Assembly: GCA_050181835.1 (NCBI GenBank)
Contig: JBFXCU010000001.1
Coordinates: 186,001-250,000, forward strand
Direction: 5' to 3'
Length of the DNA stretch: 64,000 bases
Origin: CAILZL01 sp050181835
Lineage (GTDB): Bacteria > Pseudomonadota > Gammaproteobacteria > Steroidobacterales > Steroidobacteraceae
Within the stretch, counting starts at the first letter, position 1. Each line of letters starts with the position of its first letter. Below are positions 26,264-35,080 of the stretch, in pieces. The notes beneath the pieces were generated by a model. It saw only the letters and a program-made list of their open reading frames with translations. It ran no database searches and was not told the origin of the DNA. A program made the position numbers and the translations under genes.

Positions 26264-26283
26264 CGCGCATCAACCGATGCGCG
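26264..26283. terminator. Hairpin between convergent protease and murA genes
   Basis: CGCGCATC pairs with GATGCGCG around an AACC loop, an 8-bp GC-rich stem in the 37-bp gap between two convergent stops. It lacks a T run, so termination is an inference from position. Confidence 0.4.
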
Positions 26284-26295
26284 CACTGATGCGCA

Positions 26296-27552
26296 CTAAC
26301 TCAGGCGCTTGATACGCGCCCCCAACTGCGCCAACTTTTCTTCGATGCGTTCGTAACCACGATCAATGTGATAAATACGATCAACAATGGTACTGCCTTC
26401 CGCCACCAGCCCAGCCAGCACCAAGCCCGCCGAAGCACGTAAATCGGTCGCCATTACCGGCGCGCCGGTTAGCTGTGGCACGCCACGAATAATTGCCGAA
26501 TGACCTTCGATACGCATCTCAGCACCCATGCGCTGCAGCTCATGCAGGTGCATGAAGCGATTTTCGAAGATCGTTTCAATCACTGTCCCCACCCCCTCAG
26601 CCACACAATTAAGTGCCGCAAACTGCGCCTGCATATCAGTGGGAAAGGCCGGATAGGGCGCAGTACGAATATCTACCGACTTGGGTCGCTGACCCTGCAT
26701 GTCGAGCTCAATCCAATCGGTTCCAGATTGAATATGTGCACCTGCCTCCTTGAGCTTGAGCAGCACGGCGTCCAAATGATCGGCGCGCGCATGCTGTAAA
26801 TACACCTTGCCACCCGTAATTGCACCGGCCACCAAGTAGGTACCAGCTTCGATGCGATCCGGCATCACATCATAATGAGTGCCGTGCAGACACTGTACTC
26901 CGTGCACCACAATCTTGTCGGTGCCTGCTCCTTGAATCCACGCACCCATAGCAATCAGAAAGTTAGCCAGATCAACGATCTCCGGCTCGCGCGCCGCATT
27001 TTCAATAACCGTCTCGCCTTCAGCCAGTACCGCCGCCATCATCAAATTTTCAGTACCTGTCACCGTGACGGTTTCCAGCACAATCCGCGCCCCTTGCAGG
27101 CGCTCGCAGCTGGCACGGATGTAGCCATGTTCGACGTGAATGTCCGCGCCCATGGCACGCAGACCATCTACATGCAGATTCACCGGCCGCGCACCAATGG
27201 CACAGCCACCGGGCATGGACACCTCGGCATGACCAAAGCGCGCCAGCAGCGGCCCCAGTACCAGAATCGACGCACGCATGGTTTTCACTAGGTCGTAAGG
27301 CGCAACAAATTTGCTGGTGGCGCGCGCATCGACCTCAACCTGCATCTTGTCGTCAACGGTAATATGCACTCCCATATTGCCCAACAGCGCGATCATGGTG
27401 GTCACGTCATGCAAGTGCGGTACGTTACCCAAGGTCACCGGGCCATCAGCCAATAGCGTGCCAGCGATGATGGGTAGCGCGGCATTCTTGGCACCGGAAA
27501 TGCGCACTTCACCCGACAGCTTGATGCCGCCTTCTATTTGTAAACGATCCAC
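26296..27552 (-). CDS. murA: UDP-N-acetylglucosamine 1-carboxyvinyltransferase
   Basis: A 418-residue cytoplasmic enzyme that transfers enolpyruvate from PEP to UDP-GlcNAc, the first step of peptidoglycan synthesis. Motifs: SGAKNAALP (substrate Lys-Asn), the active-site loop PGGCAIGARPV with the fosfomycin-target Cys, DRIEAGTYL, and AFPTDMQAQ. The length fits the family exactly. It follows ibaG on the same strand with 34 bp between, the standard arrangement. Confidence 0.97.
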   Translation of the reverse strand: MDRLQIEGGIKLSGEVRISGAKNAALPIIAGTLLADGPVTLGNVPHLHDVTTMIALLGNMGVHITVDDKMQVEVDARATSKFVAPYDLVKTMRASILVLGPLLARFGHAEVSMPGGCAIGARPVNLHVDGLRAMGADIHVEHGYIRASCERLQGARIVLETVTVTGTENLMMAAVLAEGETVIENAAREPEIVDLANFLIAMGAWIQGAGTDKIVVHGVQCLHGTHYDVMPDRIEAGTYLVAGAITGGKVYLQHARADHLDAVLLKLKEAGAHIQSGTDWIELDMQGQRPKSVDIRTAPYPAFPTDMQAQFAALNCVAEGVGTVIETIFENRFMHLHELQRMGAEMRIEGHSAIIRGVPQLTGAPVMATDLRASAGLVLAGLVAEGSTIVDRIYHIDRGYERIEEKLAQLGARIKRLS

Positions 27553-27586
27553 GGTTAATACTCCGGGTAGGGTCTTAATTGAGTCG

Positions 27587-27841
27587 TTATTGTTGGGCGG
27601 CTTGTTGCAACGCCTGCCATTCTTCTGTGGTGTGAGTTTGCATGGTCAAAGCGTGAATTTCATTGCCCATTAGCGTCCCCAGCGCCGCATATACCTGCTG
27701 GTGTCGTTGCAAGGTGCGCTTACCCGCGAACTCGTCGCTGACAATCAGCGCGGAAAAATGCGTGTTGTCGTCCGATTCAACTTGCACCTGTACGCCAGCA
27801 ATGCTGGCGCGGATCAATTGCTCAATATCATGGGGACTCAT
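27587..27841 (-). CDS. ibaG: BolA/IbaG family protein
   Basis: An 84-residue BolA-like protein with the family fold motif: GVQVQVESDDNTHFSALIVSDEFAGKRTLQRHQQVY, in which the conserved HF, F-G-K and R-H-Q-VY residues are present. It is the small acid-responsive partner found upstream of murA, and such proteins bind monothiol glutaredoxins and Fe-S clusters. It is probably co-transcribed with murA. Confidence 0.9.
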   Translation of the reverse strand: MSPHDIEQLIRASIAGVQVQVESDDNTHFSALIVSDEFAGKRTLQRHQQVYAALGTLMGNEIHALTMQTHTTEEWQALQQAAQQ

Positions 27842-28409
27842 AGTCGACCTTGTCTAAATTTGCCCGATCAGGGCTTGATTGGGCGGTAATGATAAGAGAT
27901 TCCAGCGAGCTTTGTGTAACCTGCTAGGGGAGACGGTATCAATACGTTATTGCGTACAGCACGTAGTCGATACCGAAAGGAAATGCCACTCAGCCTCTGG
28001 TGCATCAGTCAGCTAATTGTTTCTTCGGCCACCATACTGTGGATGATTGCTATACGCCATACGCACCAATTGAAACTCGCGATCTGGCTGTGCTTTAGTT
28101 TATTGAGTGGTATCAGCAGCAACAGCCGAGAACACGACGAGAACGCGGTTATGATGCTAGCGTTACGCATGATGCATATCGGGTTGGCAACCACACAACG
28201 ACAATCTACTCGACTCTGAGCCGAGAAAACCAAACGCTACTAGCGCGATGACGTAACCAAGTTCTGTCTTGCTATCGACTTCGTAACGCACCAGATCATT
28301 ACCACCAATTGCCATTATGATTTAAGGCAAGCTATTTCCTGCTGGTATATCTTGTCGCCAGCACGCACTCATCAGATTTTCACTACTGCTTTCAGTTGGA
28401 CACACGCCC
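27842..28409. other. Gap between ibaG and the antiporter gene
   Basis: It should hold the ibaG promoter on the minus strand. CGGTATC (27934-27940) and GATACCG (27969-27975) can close an imperfect long hairpin. A plus-strand frame (27983-28219) could encode a small membrane protein and is listed separately; a minus-strand frame of about 50 codons near 28180-28320 (starting MAIGGNDLVRYEVDS) has no recognisable family. Nothing else is seen. Confidence 0.4.
27983..28219 (+). CDS. Possible small membrane protein, unrecognised
   Basis: Seventy-eight codons from the ATG at 27983. Residues about 5-20 and 28-40 are hydrophobic and could be one or two membrane segments; the rest is polar with many Met residues. 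AAGGAA lies just 5' of the ATG, closer than usual for a ribosome binding site. No family is recognised. It may equally be a chance frame in an accessory gap. Confidence 0.22.
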   Translation: MPLSLWCISQLIVSSATILWMIAIRHTHQLKLAIWLCFSLLSGISSNSREHDENAVMMLALRMMHIGLATTQRQSTRL

Positions 28410-29621
28410 ATGACTTCAAATCTATCACAACTTGGATTATTACTGTTCATCGCGGCACTAGTGGCAATGCTGACTCGTAGGTTGAACCTGCCATACACAG
28501 TAGGCTTGGTGCTTGCCGGAATGGGGCTTTATTTTCTGCCTTTACATCTGGACCTGCAGCTATCGAAGGAATTGATATTTTCAGTGCTACTACCACCGCT
28601 GGTATTTGAAGCAGCGCTATACATTCGCTGGCATGAACTCAAGAAAGATTTGCCCGTAGTAGGCTTACTGGCAACCGTCGGCGTATTACTGGCCGCAGCG
28701 TTGACTGCGGTTGGCATGCATTATCTGGTGGGCTGGAGCTGGAGCAGCGCAAGTGTCTTTGGTGTGCTTATTGCGGCAACCGATCCGGTCTCAGTCATTG
28801 CCACCTTCAAAGAAGCGGGAGTACATGGTCGTTTACGTTTGCTGGTAGAAGCCGAAAGCCTGCTCAACGATGGCACGGCTGCAGTTGCATTCGTGATCGT
28901 ACTCGCGCTGGCCAACGGCGGAGATAGCAATGTGCTAGAAATCAGTCAAACCCTGCTGCTTACCATCGGCGGCGGCATACTAAGCGGTGCCGCTGTGGGG
29001 TTTGTGCTGATGTTTCTCGCCGGTCGCACCACCGACCATCTGGTCGAAATCACGTTCACCACCTTAGCCGCCTATGGATCATTCTTCGCTGCCGAACATT
29101 TCCATTTTTCCGGCGTGCTGGCTGCGTTGACGGCGGGCTTGGTAGTAGGAAACTATGGTGCGCTCGGATCGATTTCGGCTGCTGGTCGTGACGCCGTGGA
29201 ATCATTCTGGGAGTATGTCGCCTTCGTAGTGAATTCGATTATTTTTATGCTGATTGGCGGTCGTGAAGCGCAACAGCACTTCACAGATATTTGGCCAGCT
29301 GCCCTTGCTGCCATCACTTTGGTTACGTTGGGCCGGGCACTGGCAATTTATCCTGCTTGCCTGGTCTTTGCTCGCAGCAGTCTAAAAGTAGACAGGCGGC
29401 ATCAGCACGTGTTGTTCTGGGGCGGCTTGCGTGGCGCACTGGCACTGGCATTGGCATTGGGCCTGCCAGATGACATGCCACATCACGACGACATGGTTAC
29501 CGTTGCATTTGCGGTAGTCGCCTTTTCAATTTTCGCCCAAGGTCTGACCATGACACCATTGCTGCGCAAACTGGGACAATTAGACAAGCAAGCTACCGGG
29601 ATGAACGAGAAGCATTCATGA
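28410..29621 (+). CDS. Sodium/proton antiporter, CPA1 family
   Basis: A 403-residue membrane protein with about 11-12 helices of the monovalent cation:proton antiporter-1 family. The ion-binding core reads AATDPVSVIATFKEAG, followed by EAESLLNDGTAAV, both strongly conserved in NhaP/NHE-like proteins. The C-terminal cytoplasmic tail is short. The last four bases (ATGA) overlap the next start, so it is coupled to a DUF389 membrane protein. The cation (Na+ or K+) cannot be assigned. Confidence 0.9.
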   Translation: MTSNLSQLGLLLFIAALVAMLTRRLNLPYTVGLVLAGMGLYFLPLHLDLQLSKELIFSVLLPPLVFEAALYIRWHELKKDLPVVGLLATVGVLLAAALTAVGMHYLVGWSWSSASVFGVLIAATDPVSVIATFKEAGVHGRLRLLVEAESLLNDGTAAVAFVIVLALANGGDSNVLEISQTLLLTIGGGILSGAAVGFVLMFLAGRTTDHLVEITFTTLAAYGSFFAAEHFHFSGVLAALTAGLVVGNYGALGSISAAGRDAVESFWEYVAFVVNSIIFMLIGGREAQQHFTDIWPAALAAITLVTLGRALAIYPACLVFARSSLKVDRRHQHVLFWGGLRGALALALALGLPDDMPHHDDMVTVAFAVVAFSIFAQGLTMTPLLRKLGQLDKQATGMNEKHS

Positions 29622-30994
29622 CGAACAACAGCGAAACACCGATTAACGAGCGAGTAGCTCGCGCCATTGTGGCGATTCGCGCACGCTTCAGCCTAGTTCC
29701 TGACCGTGCTGATGATGCCGAAATAGATGACGGCTTACGTTCCGGCATAGTCATGAAAGGCACCAATTTGTGGGTGCTGATATTTGCCATATTCATTGCC
29801 TCCATCGGTCTCAACGTTAACTCCACCGCGGTGATCATCGGTGCGATGCTGATATCGCCACTGATGGGGCCAATCATGGGCGTGGGCTATGGCGCGGGCA
29901 TTCTTGATCTTGCCTTGATTCGCAGTGCGCTGAAAAATCTCGGCATCGCCACTATCATTGCTTTGCTGACATCAACAACATACTTCCTGATCAGTCCGCT
30001 CACCACTGCGCAACCAGAACTACTGTCGCGTACCGTGCCCAGCATCTGGGATGTGATGATTGCATTTTTCGGTGGTTTAGCCGGCATCGTCGGTGTCACT
30101 CGCAAGCATAAATCCAATGTTATTCCGGGCGTCGCCATTGCCACCGCATTGATGCCGCCGTTGTGTACGGCTGGATTCGGACTGGCAACGGGCACTTGGA
30201 GCTTTTTCTTCGGCGCATTCTATTTATTCACCATCAATTGCGTATTCATTGCCGCTTCTTCAGCATTAGTAATCAGCGCCTTTCACGTCAAACGCAAGCA
30301 GTTTGTCGACAGGCGCACCGAAGTGCGCGTTCGAAATACCATTATCGTAGTGGTAATGCTAACGCTCTTACCAAGTTTGTATCTCGCCTATAACTTGGTC
30401 GGGGAAGAAATCTTTCGCACGCGCGCCACGCAGTTTGTACAAGAGCAACTGGAGCTTACCGGTACTCACGTCAATAACATCAATATTGATGCCAAAACCA
30501 AGCGTATTGAAGTATCGCTGATTGGTGAAGTAGTACCTCAAAGTGTACTTACTGACGTGCTGGGCCGACTACCCCGAGTCGGGCTTGGCGACGCCCGTCT
30601 GCAGATATTCCAGACCGGTGATCAACGTATTGACGTTGCCACACTCAAGTCGAGCTTGCTTAGTGACCTTTATAAGGAGAGTCAGGCCACATTGGCAGAA
30701 AAGGAGCGAGCACTGGATACGTTACAAATGGAAATTAATGGACTGAAGGCCAATGCAGACCGCTTCAAAGATATCCCGATGGAACTTCATGCGTTGTATC
30801 CGCAGATAAACGACGTGCTGATAGCAGAAGCCCCAAGCTGGAATGCCGAAAGCGGCCAGAGCAAACAGAACACAGTAGTAATGAACATCAAATCAGCAAA
30901 GCGCCTAGCTAATGCTGACCGTAAAAAACTTGAGGAGTGGCTGCGCGCCCGCGTCAAAAGCGACACGGTTCGTCTGGTCATCGAAGCCGGTTGA
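29618..30994 (+). CDS. DUF389 family membrane protein
   Basis: A 458-residue protein. The N-terminal half has about six membrane helices with the DUF389 signatures STAVIIGAMLISPLMGPIMG, NVIPGVAIATALMPPLCTAGFGLATG and FYLFTINCVFIA. The C-terminal ~200 residues after the last helix (about 255) form a soluble region, including a helical segment at 355-390. The function of DUF389 is not established. It is translationally coupled (ATGA) to the antiporter upstream, which suggests a joint ion-related role (inference). Confidence 0.88.
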   Translation: MTNNSETPINERVARAIVAIRARFSLVPDRADDAEIDDGLRSGIVMKGTNLWVLIFAIFIASIGLNVNSTAVIIGAMLISPLMGPIMGVGYGAGILDLALIRSALKNLGIATIIALLTSTTYFLISPLTTAQPELLSRTVPSIWDVMIAFFGGLAGIVGVTRKHKSNVIPGVAIATALMPPLCTAGFGLATGTWSFFFGAFYLFTINCVFIAASSALVISAFHVKRKQFVDRRTEVRVRNTIIVVVMLTLLPSLYLAYNLVGEEIFRTRATQFVQEQLELTGTHVNNINIDAKTKRIEVSLIGEVVPQSVLTDVLGRLPRVGLGDARLQIFQTGDQRIDVATLKSSLLSDLYKESQATLAEKERALDTLQMEINGLKANADRFKDIPMELHALYPQINDVLIAEAPSWNAESGQSKQNTVVMNIKSAKRLANADRKKLEEWLRARVKSDTVRLVIEAG

Positions 30995-31125
30995 GGTGAG
31001 GTCGAAGTAGTTTATTCTGACTAATTTCTGCCACAACCAGTAACATCACTGCAACTCGACGCTAGGAGTTAAATATCGCTTTCCGGAAGCGTGCCTCGGC
31101 TATTGAAGAGACCAAGACAACATCG

Positions 31126-31269
31126 AACGAATCGTTCAGCAGCAAGTTCCGCAATGAATGCCTGTCGATGGAGCGGTTCAGAAACAGAGTCGATGCGAAG
31201 ACCGTCATCGAACACCGGCGACTTCACCTATGCCTTGGGCAACTAACGCCGACAGAGCTCAAGCAGTAA
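31126..31269 (+). pseudogene. IS3-family transposase remnant (C-terminal end)
   Basis: A 47-codon tail with stop TAA reads NESFSSKFRNECL, then ERFRNRVDAKTVIEHRR, then LGQLTPTELKQ. This matches the end of IS3-family (OrfB, DDE) transposases, which normally read ESFNGKLRDECL, an A-x-x-x-IE-x-WR segment, and RPHSSLGYLTPxEF. The YNxxRPHSS segment is lost between the last two blocks (an in-frame deletion), and everything upstream of about 31100 is unrecognisable. No terminal inverted repeats were found. Confidence 0.75.
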
Positions 31270-31353
31270 TTATCATATGAACTCAGACTCGCCTCGCCTT
31301 ACATTATTATCCACGCAAATTTTATGGCGCTGGAAAGCAGATAGCTACCTACC

Positions 31354-31517
31354 CTACTGATATACCTTGGCACCAACCAATGAATACTGGTACCGGTTGA
31401 AACTGAACTCCTGTAATTTAGTTCCACTTCAGTGATCACAATCTCATTAGCACCTTGTTTTTCAACAAATTCGGGCGGCGAAGTCATTTCGAGATAGTTG
31501 GTAATGACCGGACTCAA
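31354..31517 (-). pseudogene. Frameshifted GNAT N-acetyltransferase N-terminal fragment
   Basis: From the ATG at 31517 one frame gives VITNYLEMTSPPEFVEKQG and EIVITEVELN; the next frame continues QEFSFNRYQYSLVGAKV and stops at 31354. Joined, they match the start of GNAT proteins with YLEMTSP, an EVx segment and FNRFLYxLVG. The switch is at about 31413. The catalytic acetyl-CoA-binding part is missing. Family recognition is from pattern memory. Confidence 0.6.
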
Positions 31518-31608
31518 CTATAGCCTCCACTAAGGCGCCAAGTTTTCAACTAAGCAGCAGGATGAGCGACAGAAGTTGAACGCGCAGCAATCACCGCTGC
31601 ATACACGC

Positions 31609-32043
31609 TCAACCGGCAATATATTGTTCAAGTTGCGTAATGGTTTGTTGCTGTTCATCCATAACGGCTTTTACCAAGTCACCAATAGAAACGATGCCAA
31701 TCAATTGAGACTTCTCCATGACCGGCAGGTGACGAATACGCTGCTCAGTCACCAGTTGCATGCAATGATGCACCGTATCGTCCAGCGTTACGGTAACCAC
31801 CGGGCTCGCCATAATTTGCCACACGGGTGTTTCTGCTGAAGATCGGCCAAGCAGAATAACTTTGCGAGCGTAATCACGCTCCGACACCATACCCACCAGA
31901 GTGTTGCCACGCATCACTGGCAGCGCACCGACGCCTTTCTCTGCCATGACCTCAATAGCTTTACGAACTGGATCTTCTGCCTCGACGAACCAGATATCAC
32001 CACCGGATTCTTTATCAGACAACAAATGCTTCACGCGCAACAT
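31609..32043 (-). CDS. CBS-domain protein
   Basis: A 144-residue protein made almost entirely of two CBS motifs (about 10-65 and 78-135), seen as MAEKGVGALPVMRGNTLVGMVSERDYARKV-type and EQRIRHLPVMEKSQLIGIVSIGDLVK-type repeats. Such Bateman modules bind adenine nucleotides or NAD. There is no attached enzyme domain, so the target is unknown. A strong GGAGG precedes the ATG. It lies alone between decayed DNA and a DUF2934 gene. Confidence 0.88.
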   Translation of the reverse strand: MLRVKHLLSDKESGGDIWFVEAEDPVRKAIEVMAEKGVGALPVMRGNTLVGMVSERDYARKVILLGRSSAETPVWQIMASPVVTVTLDDTVHHCMQLVTEQRIRHLPVMEKSQLIGIVSIGDLVKAVMDEQQQTITQLEQYIAG

Positions 32044-32139
32044 GCCACCCCCTCCAAGTCAATTTCAATCTTGACCGACTAGGGGCAATTCTAGCGCCGC
32101 CAGCCGCAGGATGGGCAAGCGTATTGCGCAACTGCTTAC

Positions 32140-32487
32140 TTAAGAATTTCCGCCCGGCATATCAGCAAGCACCTGCCGCTCTGCCGTCAACCAGTCCTCT
32201 AATGCATGATTTGGCGCAAAATGGCGTTTTTCAGCCAAGTAGTAAGCGGCCACTGCAACATCAAGCGCTAATCGACGCGTGTCAATAACTACGCTTTTTT
32301 TCACCGCCGACTTGCGCTTCGCGGCGACTTTCGTCTTTATCAAGGCGGGTGTGTCGATTTCGACTTTTTTCTTGGCTTTTGTGTTGAGGCCAGATTGGCT
32401 GCTGAGCTTGCCCGGTCTAGGTTCAGTCATCTTGGTCGCTCGCACCATACGTGGGCGAGCGGTCGTCGTGGAAGTAGCATTGACCAT
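32140..32487 (-). CDS. DUF2934 family protein
   Basis: A 115-residue protein. The first ~75 residues are rich in Lys, Arg, Thr and Ala and probably disordered. The C terminus (VAAYYLAEKRHFAPNHALEDWLTAERQV) is the short DUF2934 motif, whose role is unknown. The ATG at 32487 has GAGG 8 nt upstream and is preferred to a start 63 bp earlier. The basic tail suggests nucleic-acid contact, which is inference only. Confidence 0.75.
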   Translation of the reverse strand: MVNATSTTTARPRMVRATKMTEPRPGKLSSQSGLNTKAKKKVEIDTPALIKTKVAAKRKSAVKKSVVIDTRRLALDVAVAAYYLAEKRHFAPNHALEDWLTAERQVLADMPGGNS

Positions 32488-32593
32488 GGTATGCCTCGTT
32501 GCGGAGAATAAATAGCTGGGTAATGCACATACCATACCAGCGACCACCACAGTAGCCGCTGTAATCGGGAAAATTTAGGCGATCACGCCGAAG

Positions 32594-33076
32594 CTAGTGG
32601 TGGTGCCCACCAGGACCATGCACATGCCCATGACTCAGCTCTTCTTCACTGGGCTCGCGCACGTCTACGATTTGCACTGCAAAGTGCAAGGTCTGATCGG
32701 CCAAGGGATGATTACCGTCTACGGTTACTGTGTCATCTGCCACCTTGGTGACAGTTACGGTCCGTGGGCCGTGATTTGAGTCGGCTTGAAACTGCATACC
32801 GGCTTCAATTTCTGGAATGCCTTCAAAGGCACTACGTGGCACATCCTGAATCAAGGACTCGTCGCGCACACCATACGCATCTGCAGGCTGGACGCTGACG
32901 TTCACTGCGTCGCCCGCACGCTTGCCTTCCAGCGCTTTTTCCAGACCGGGAATCAGATTGCCATGGCCTTGCAGGTAAGCCAATGGCTCTGCTCCTTCGG
33001 ATGAATCCAGCACCTCGTTTGCATCGTTCTTCAAGGTGTAATGAATCTGCACGGCGGTATTTTTAGCAATCTGCAT
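32594..33076 (-). CDS. slyD: FKBP-type peptidyl-prolyl isomerase SlyD
   Basis: A 160-residue cytoplasmic isomerase and metallochaperone. An FKBP domain split by an insert-in-flap domain is visible: VQIHYTLKNDANEVLDSS, PLAYLQGHGNLIPGLEKALEGKRAGD, and the insert between about 70 and 120. The C-terminal His-rich tail (HGHVHGPGGHHH) can bind nickel but is much shorter than in E. coli. The ATG at 33076 has GGAG 7 nt upstream, which decides it over a longer frame. Confidence 0.92.
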   Translation of the reverse strand: MQIAKNTAVQIHYTLKNDANEVLDSSEGAEPLAYLQGHGNLIPGLEKALEGKRAGDAVNVSVQPADAYGVRDESLIQDVPRSAFEGIPEIEAGMQFQADSNHGPRTVTVTKVADDTVTVDGNHPLADQTLHFAVQIVDVREPSEEELSHGHVHGPGGHHH

Positions 33077-33166
33077 GGGCGGCTCCGGAACGCTGAATTT
33101 TGGTTGAGTTTGAACGCCCACTAAATCATGTGTGACGCAATACGTCAACGAATTAGGCGCCAAGCG

Positions 33167-35005
33167 CTACTCGACGGTCACTGACTTGGCCAAATTTCGT
33201 GGTTGATCGACATCGGTTCCCTTGAGCAAAGCGCAGTGGTATGACAAAAGCTGCAAGGGAATGGTGTAAACTACCGCCGCCTGAAAATGACTGACATGCT
33301 GCGGCATATGGATCACAGTGACACCCTGCGATGACTCGATACCAGAATCCGGATCAGCGAATACAAACAACTCACCGCCACGCGCCCGAACTTCCTGCAT
33401 ATTGGATTTGAGCTTTTCCACTAAATCATTATTAGGTGCCACCACAATCACCGGCATGTCAGCGTCCACTAGCGCCAATGGCCCATGCTTCAATTCTCCG
33501 GCTGGATAGGCTTCAGCGTGAATGTAGGAAATCTCCTTGAGCTTAAGCGCCCCCTCCATAGCAATGGGATACATCTGGCCACGGCCTAGAAATAACGCGT
33601 GCTGTTTGTCTGCGAAACGCTTTGCTAGCTCTTTAATTTGCGTATCGAGTTGCAGGGTTTTCTCAACTAGCGCCGGGATCTCGGTAAGTCGTTGCACCAG
33701 CGTCCGCTCATGATTAGCGGCAGTATTGTGGAATTTGGCCAGCGCTACTACCAGCATACCCAGTGCTGTTAATTGGGTGGTGAATGCCTTGGTGGAGGCA
33801 ACGCCTATTTCTAGACCAGCACGCGTCAGCATTACCAGTTCTGATTCACGCACCAACGAACTCTCTGGCACATTGCAGACTGCCAATGACGACAGATACT
33901 CAGATTGCTTAGCCATACGCAAGGCGGCCAGCGTATCTGCCGTTTCACCTGACTGAGAAATAGTGACGAACAAGGTGTGCTTCGGCACGACCGGATTACG
34001 ATAGCGATACTCGCTGGCCACCTCCACCCAGCAAGGTAGGCGTGCAATCTGTTCTATATAGTACTTGGCAACGCAACCGGCGTGATAGCTGGTGCCACAA
34101 GCTACAATCTGTACTGCTTCAGCCCGCTGAAACACTTCCATCGCAGTGGGGCCAAACGCCGCTTCCAATAATTTCCCACCAGCAACTCGCTCTTCCAACG
34201 TAAGAGCAAGTGCACGGGGTTGCTCGTGAATCTCCTTGAGCATGTAGTGTGGAAAGCCTCCTTTGTCAGTAGCATCAGCAGTTAATTCACTTGCGCGCAT
34301 AACTCGTTCCACTGACTGACCACTGCGATCAACGATATGCAAACTATCGCGTCGCACTTCGGCGACGTCGCCATCTTCCAAAAAAATAAAGTTACGCGTT
34401 ACAGGCAATAACGCAGATACATCGGAAGCAACAAAGTGCTCGCCATCGCCTACGCCAATCACCACAGGACAGCCTTCGCGTGCCAGTAAAATCCGGTCTG
34501 GATACTTTTCCGACAGCACTGCTAACGCAAATGCACCATGCAATTCAGCAACAGTTGCCAGCACAGATTTAAACAAGTTACCGGCAAACTTGCCCATGTG
34601 GTGGTGAATACGATGTGCAATTACTTCAGTGTCAGTTTCCGACTCAAACTGATAACCAAGCTGTAGCAATTCAGTACGCAACGCATCGTGATTTTCGATG
34701 ATGCCATTATGAACAAGAGCAATCCCATCCCTAGAAATGTGCGGGTGAGCATTTCTTTCGGCGGGCACCCCATGCGTAGCCCAGCGCGTGTGGCCAATGC
34801 CGACTTGCCCCGAGATCGGATTGTCATCCAACGCTGCCTGCAAGTTTTTTACCTTACCCAAAGTACGTAACCTGCTGAGCTTCTGATTCGCACCCAGTAC
34901 CGCCACTCCAGCCGAGTCATAGCCACGATACTCGAGGCGACAAAGACCCTCGATCAGAATTGGAACCACATCACGCTTGGTGACGCCACCTACAATACCG
35001 CACAT
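33167..35005 (-). CDS. glmS: Glutamine-fructose-6-phosphate aminotransferase
   Basis: A 612-residue enzyme that makes glucosamine-6-phosphate from fructose-6-phosphate and glutamine. The N-terminal class II amidotransferase domain begins CGIVGG, with the Cys as nucleophile after Met removal, and has GIGHTRWATHG. Two SIS sugar isomerase domains follow (CGTSYHAG, ISQSGETADTL, and LGRGQMYPIAMEGALKLKE), ending in LAKSVTVE. It lies next to glmU on the same strand, so both steps to UDP-GlcNAc are together. No regulatory RNA was recognised in the short leader. Confidence 0.98.
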   Translation of the reverse strand: MCGIVGGVTKRDVVPILIEGLCRLEYRGYDSAGVAVLGANQKLSRLRTLGKVKNLQAALDDNPISGQVGIGHTRWATHGVPAERNAHPHISRDGIALVHNGIIENHDALRTELLQLGYQFESETDTEVIAHRIHHHMGKFAGNLFKSVLATVAELHGAFALAVLSEKYPDRILLAREGCPVVIGVGDGEHFVASDVSALLPVTRNFIFLEDGDVAEVRRDSLHIVDRSGQSVERVMRASELTADATDKGGFPHYMLKEIHEQPRALALTLEERVAGGKLLEAAFGPTAMEVFQRAEAVQIVACGTSYHAGCVAKYYIEQIARLPCWVEVASEYRYRNPVVPKHTLFVTISQSGETADTLAALRMAKQSEYLSSLAVCNVPESSLVRESELVMLTRAGLEIGVASTKAFTTQLTALGMLVVALAKFHNTAANHERTLVQRLTEIPALVEKTLQLDTQIKELAKRFADKQHALFLGRGQMYPIAMEGALKLKEISYIHAEAYPAGELKHGPLALVDADMPVIVVAPNNDLVEKLKSNMQEVRARGGELFVFADPDSGIESSQGVTVIHMPQHVSHFQAAVVYTIPLQLLSYHCALLKGTDVDQPRNLAKSVTVE

Positions 35006-35080
35006 GACTAACCTCGTACCCTTGCTTGAGACCTACCGCTATATACAGGACTGACCACACGGAACCCCCATCTAAATCAC

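Larger units (their letters stand above)
30995..31608. other. Gap with decayed genes between DUF389 and CBS genes
   Basis: No intact gene. It holds the 3' end of an IS3-type transposase (plus strand, to 31269) and the 5' end of a frameshifted GNAT acetyltransferase (minus strand, 31354-31517), both listed separately. The remainder shows no feature. Two unrelated remnants side by side indicate past insertion and deletion. Confidence 0.6.

Noticed and set aside
34900..35080. glmS ribozyme or other riboswitch upstream of glmS
   Set aside because: The leader is only about 75 bp and shows none of the ribozyme core; that ribozyme is typical of Gram-positive bacteria.
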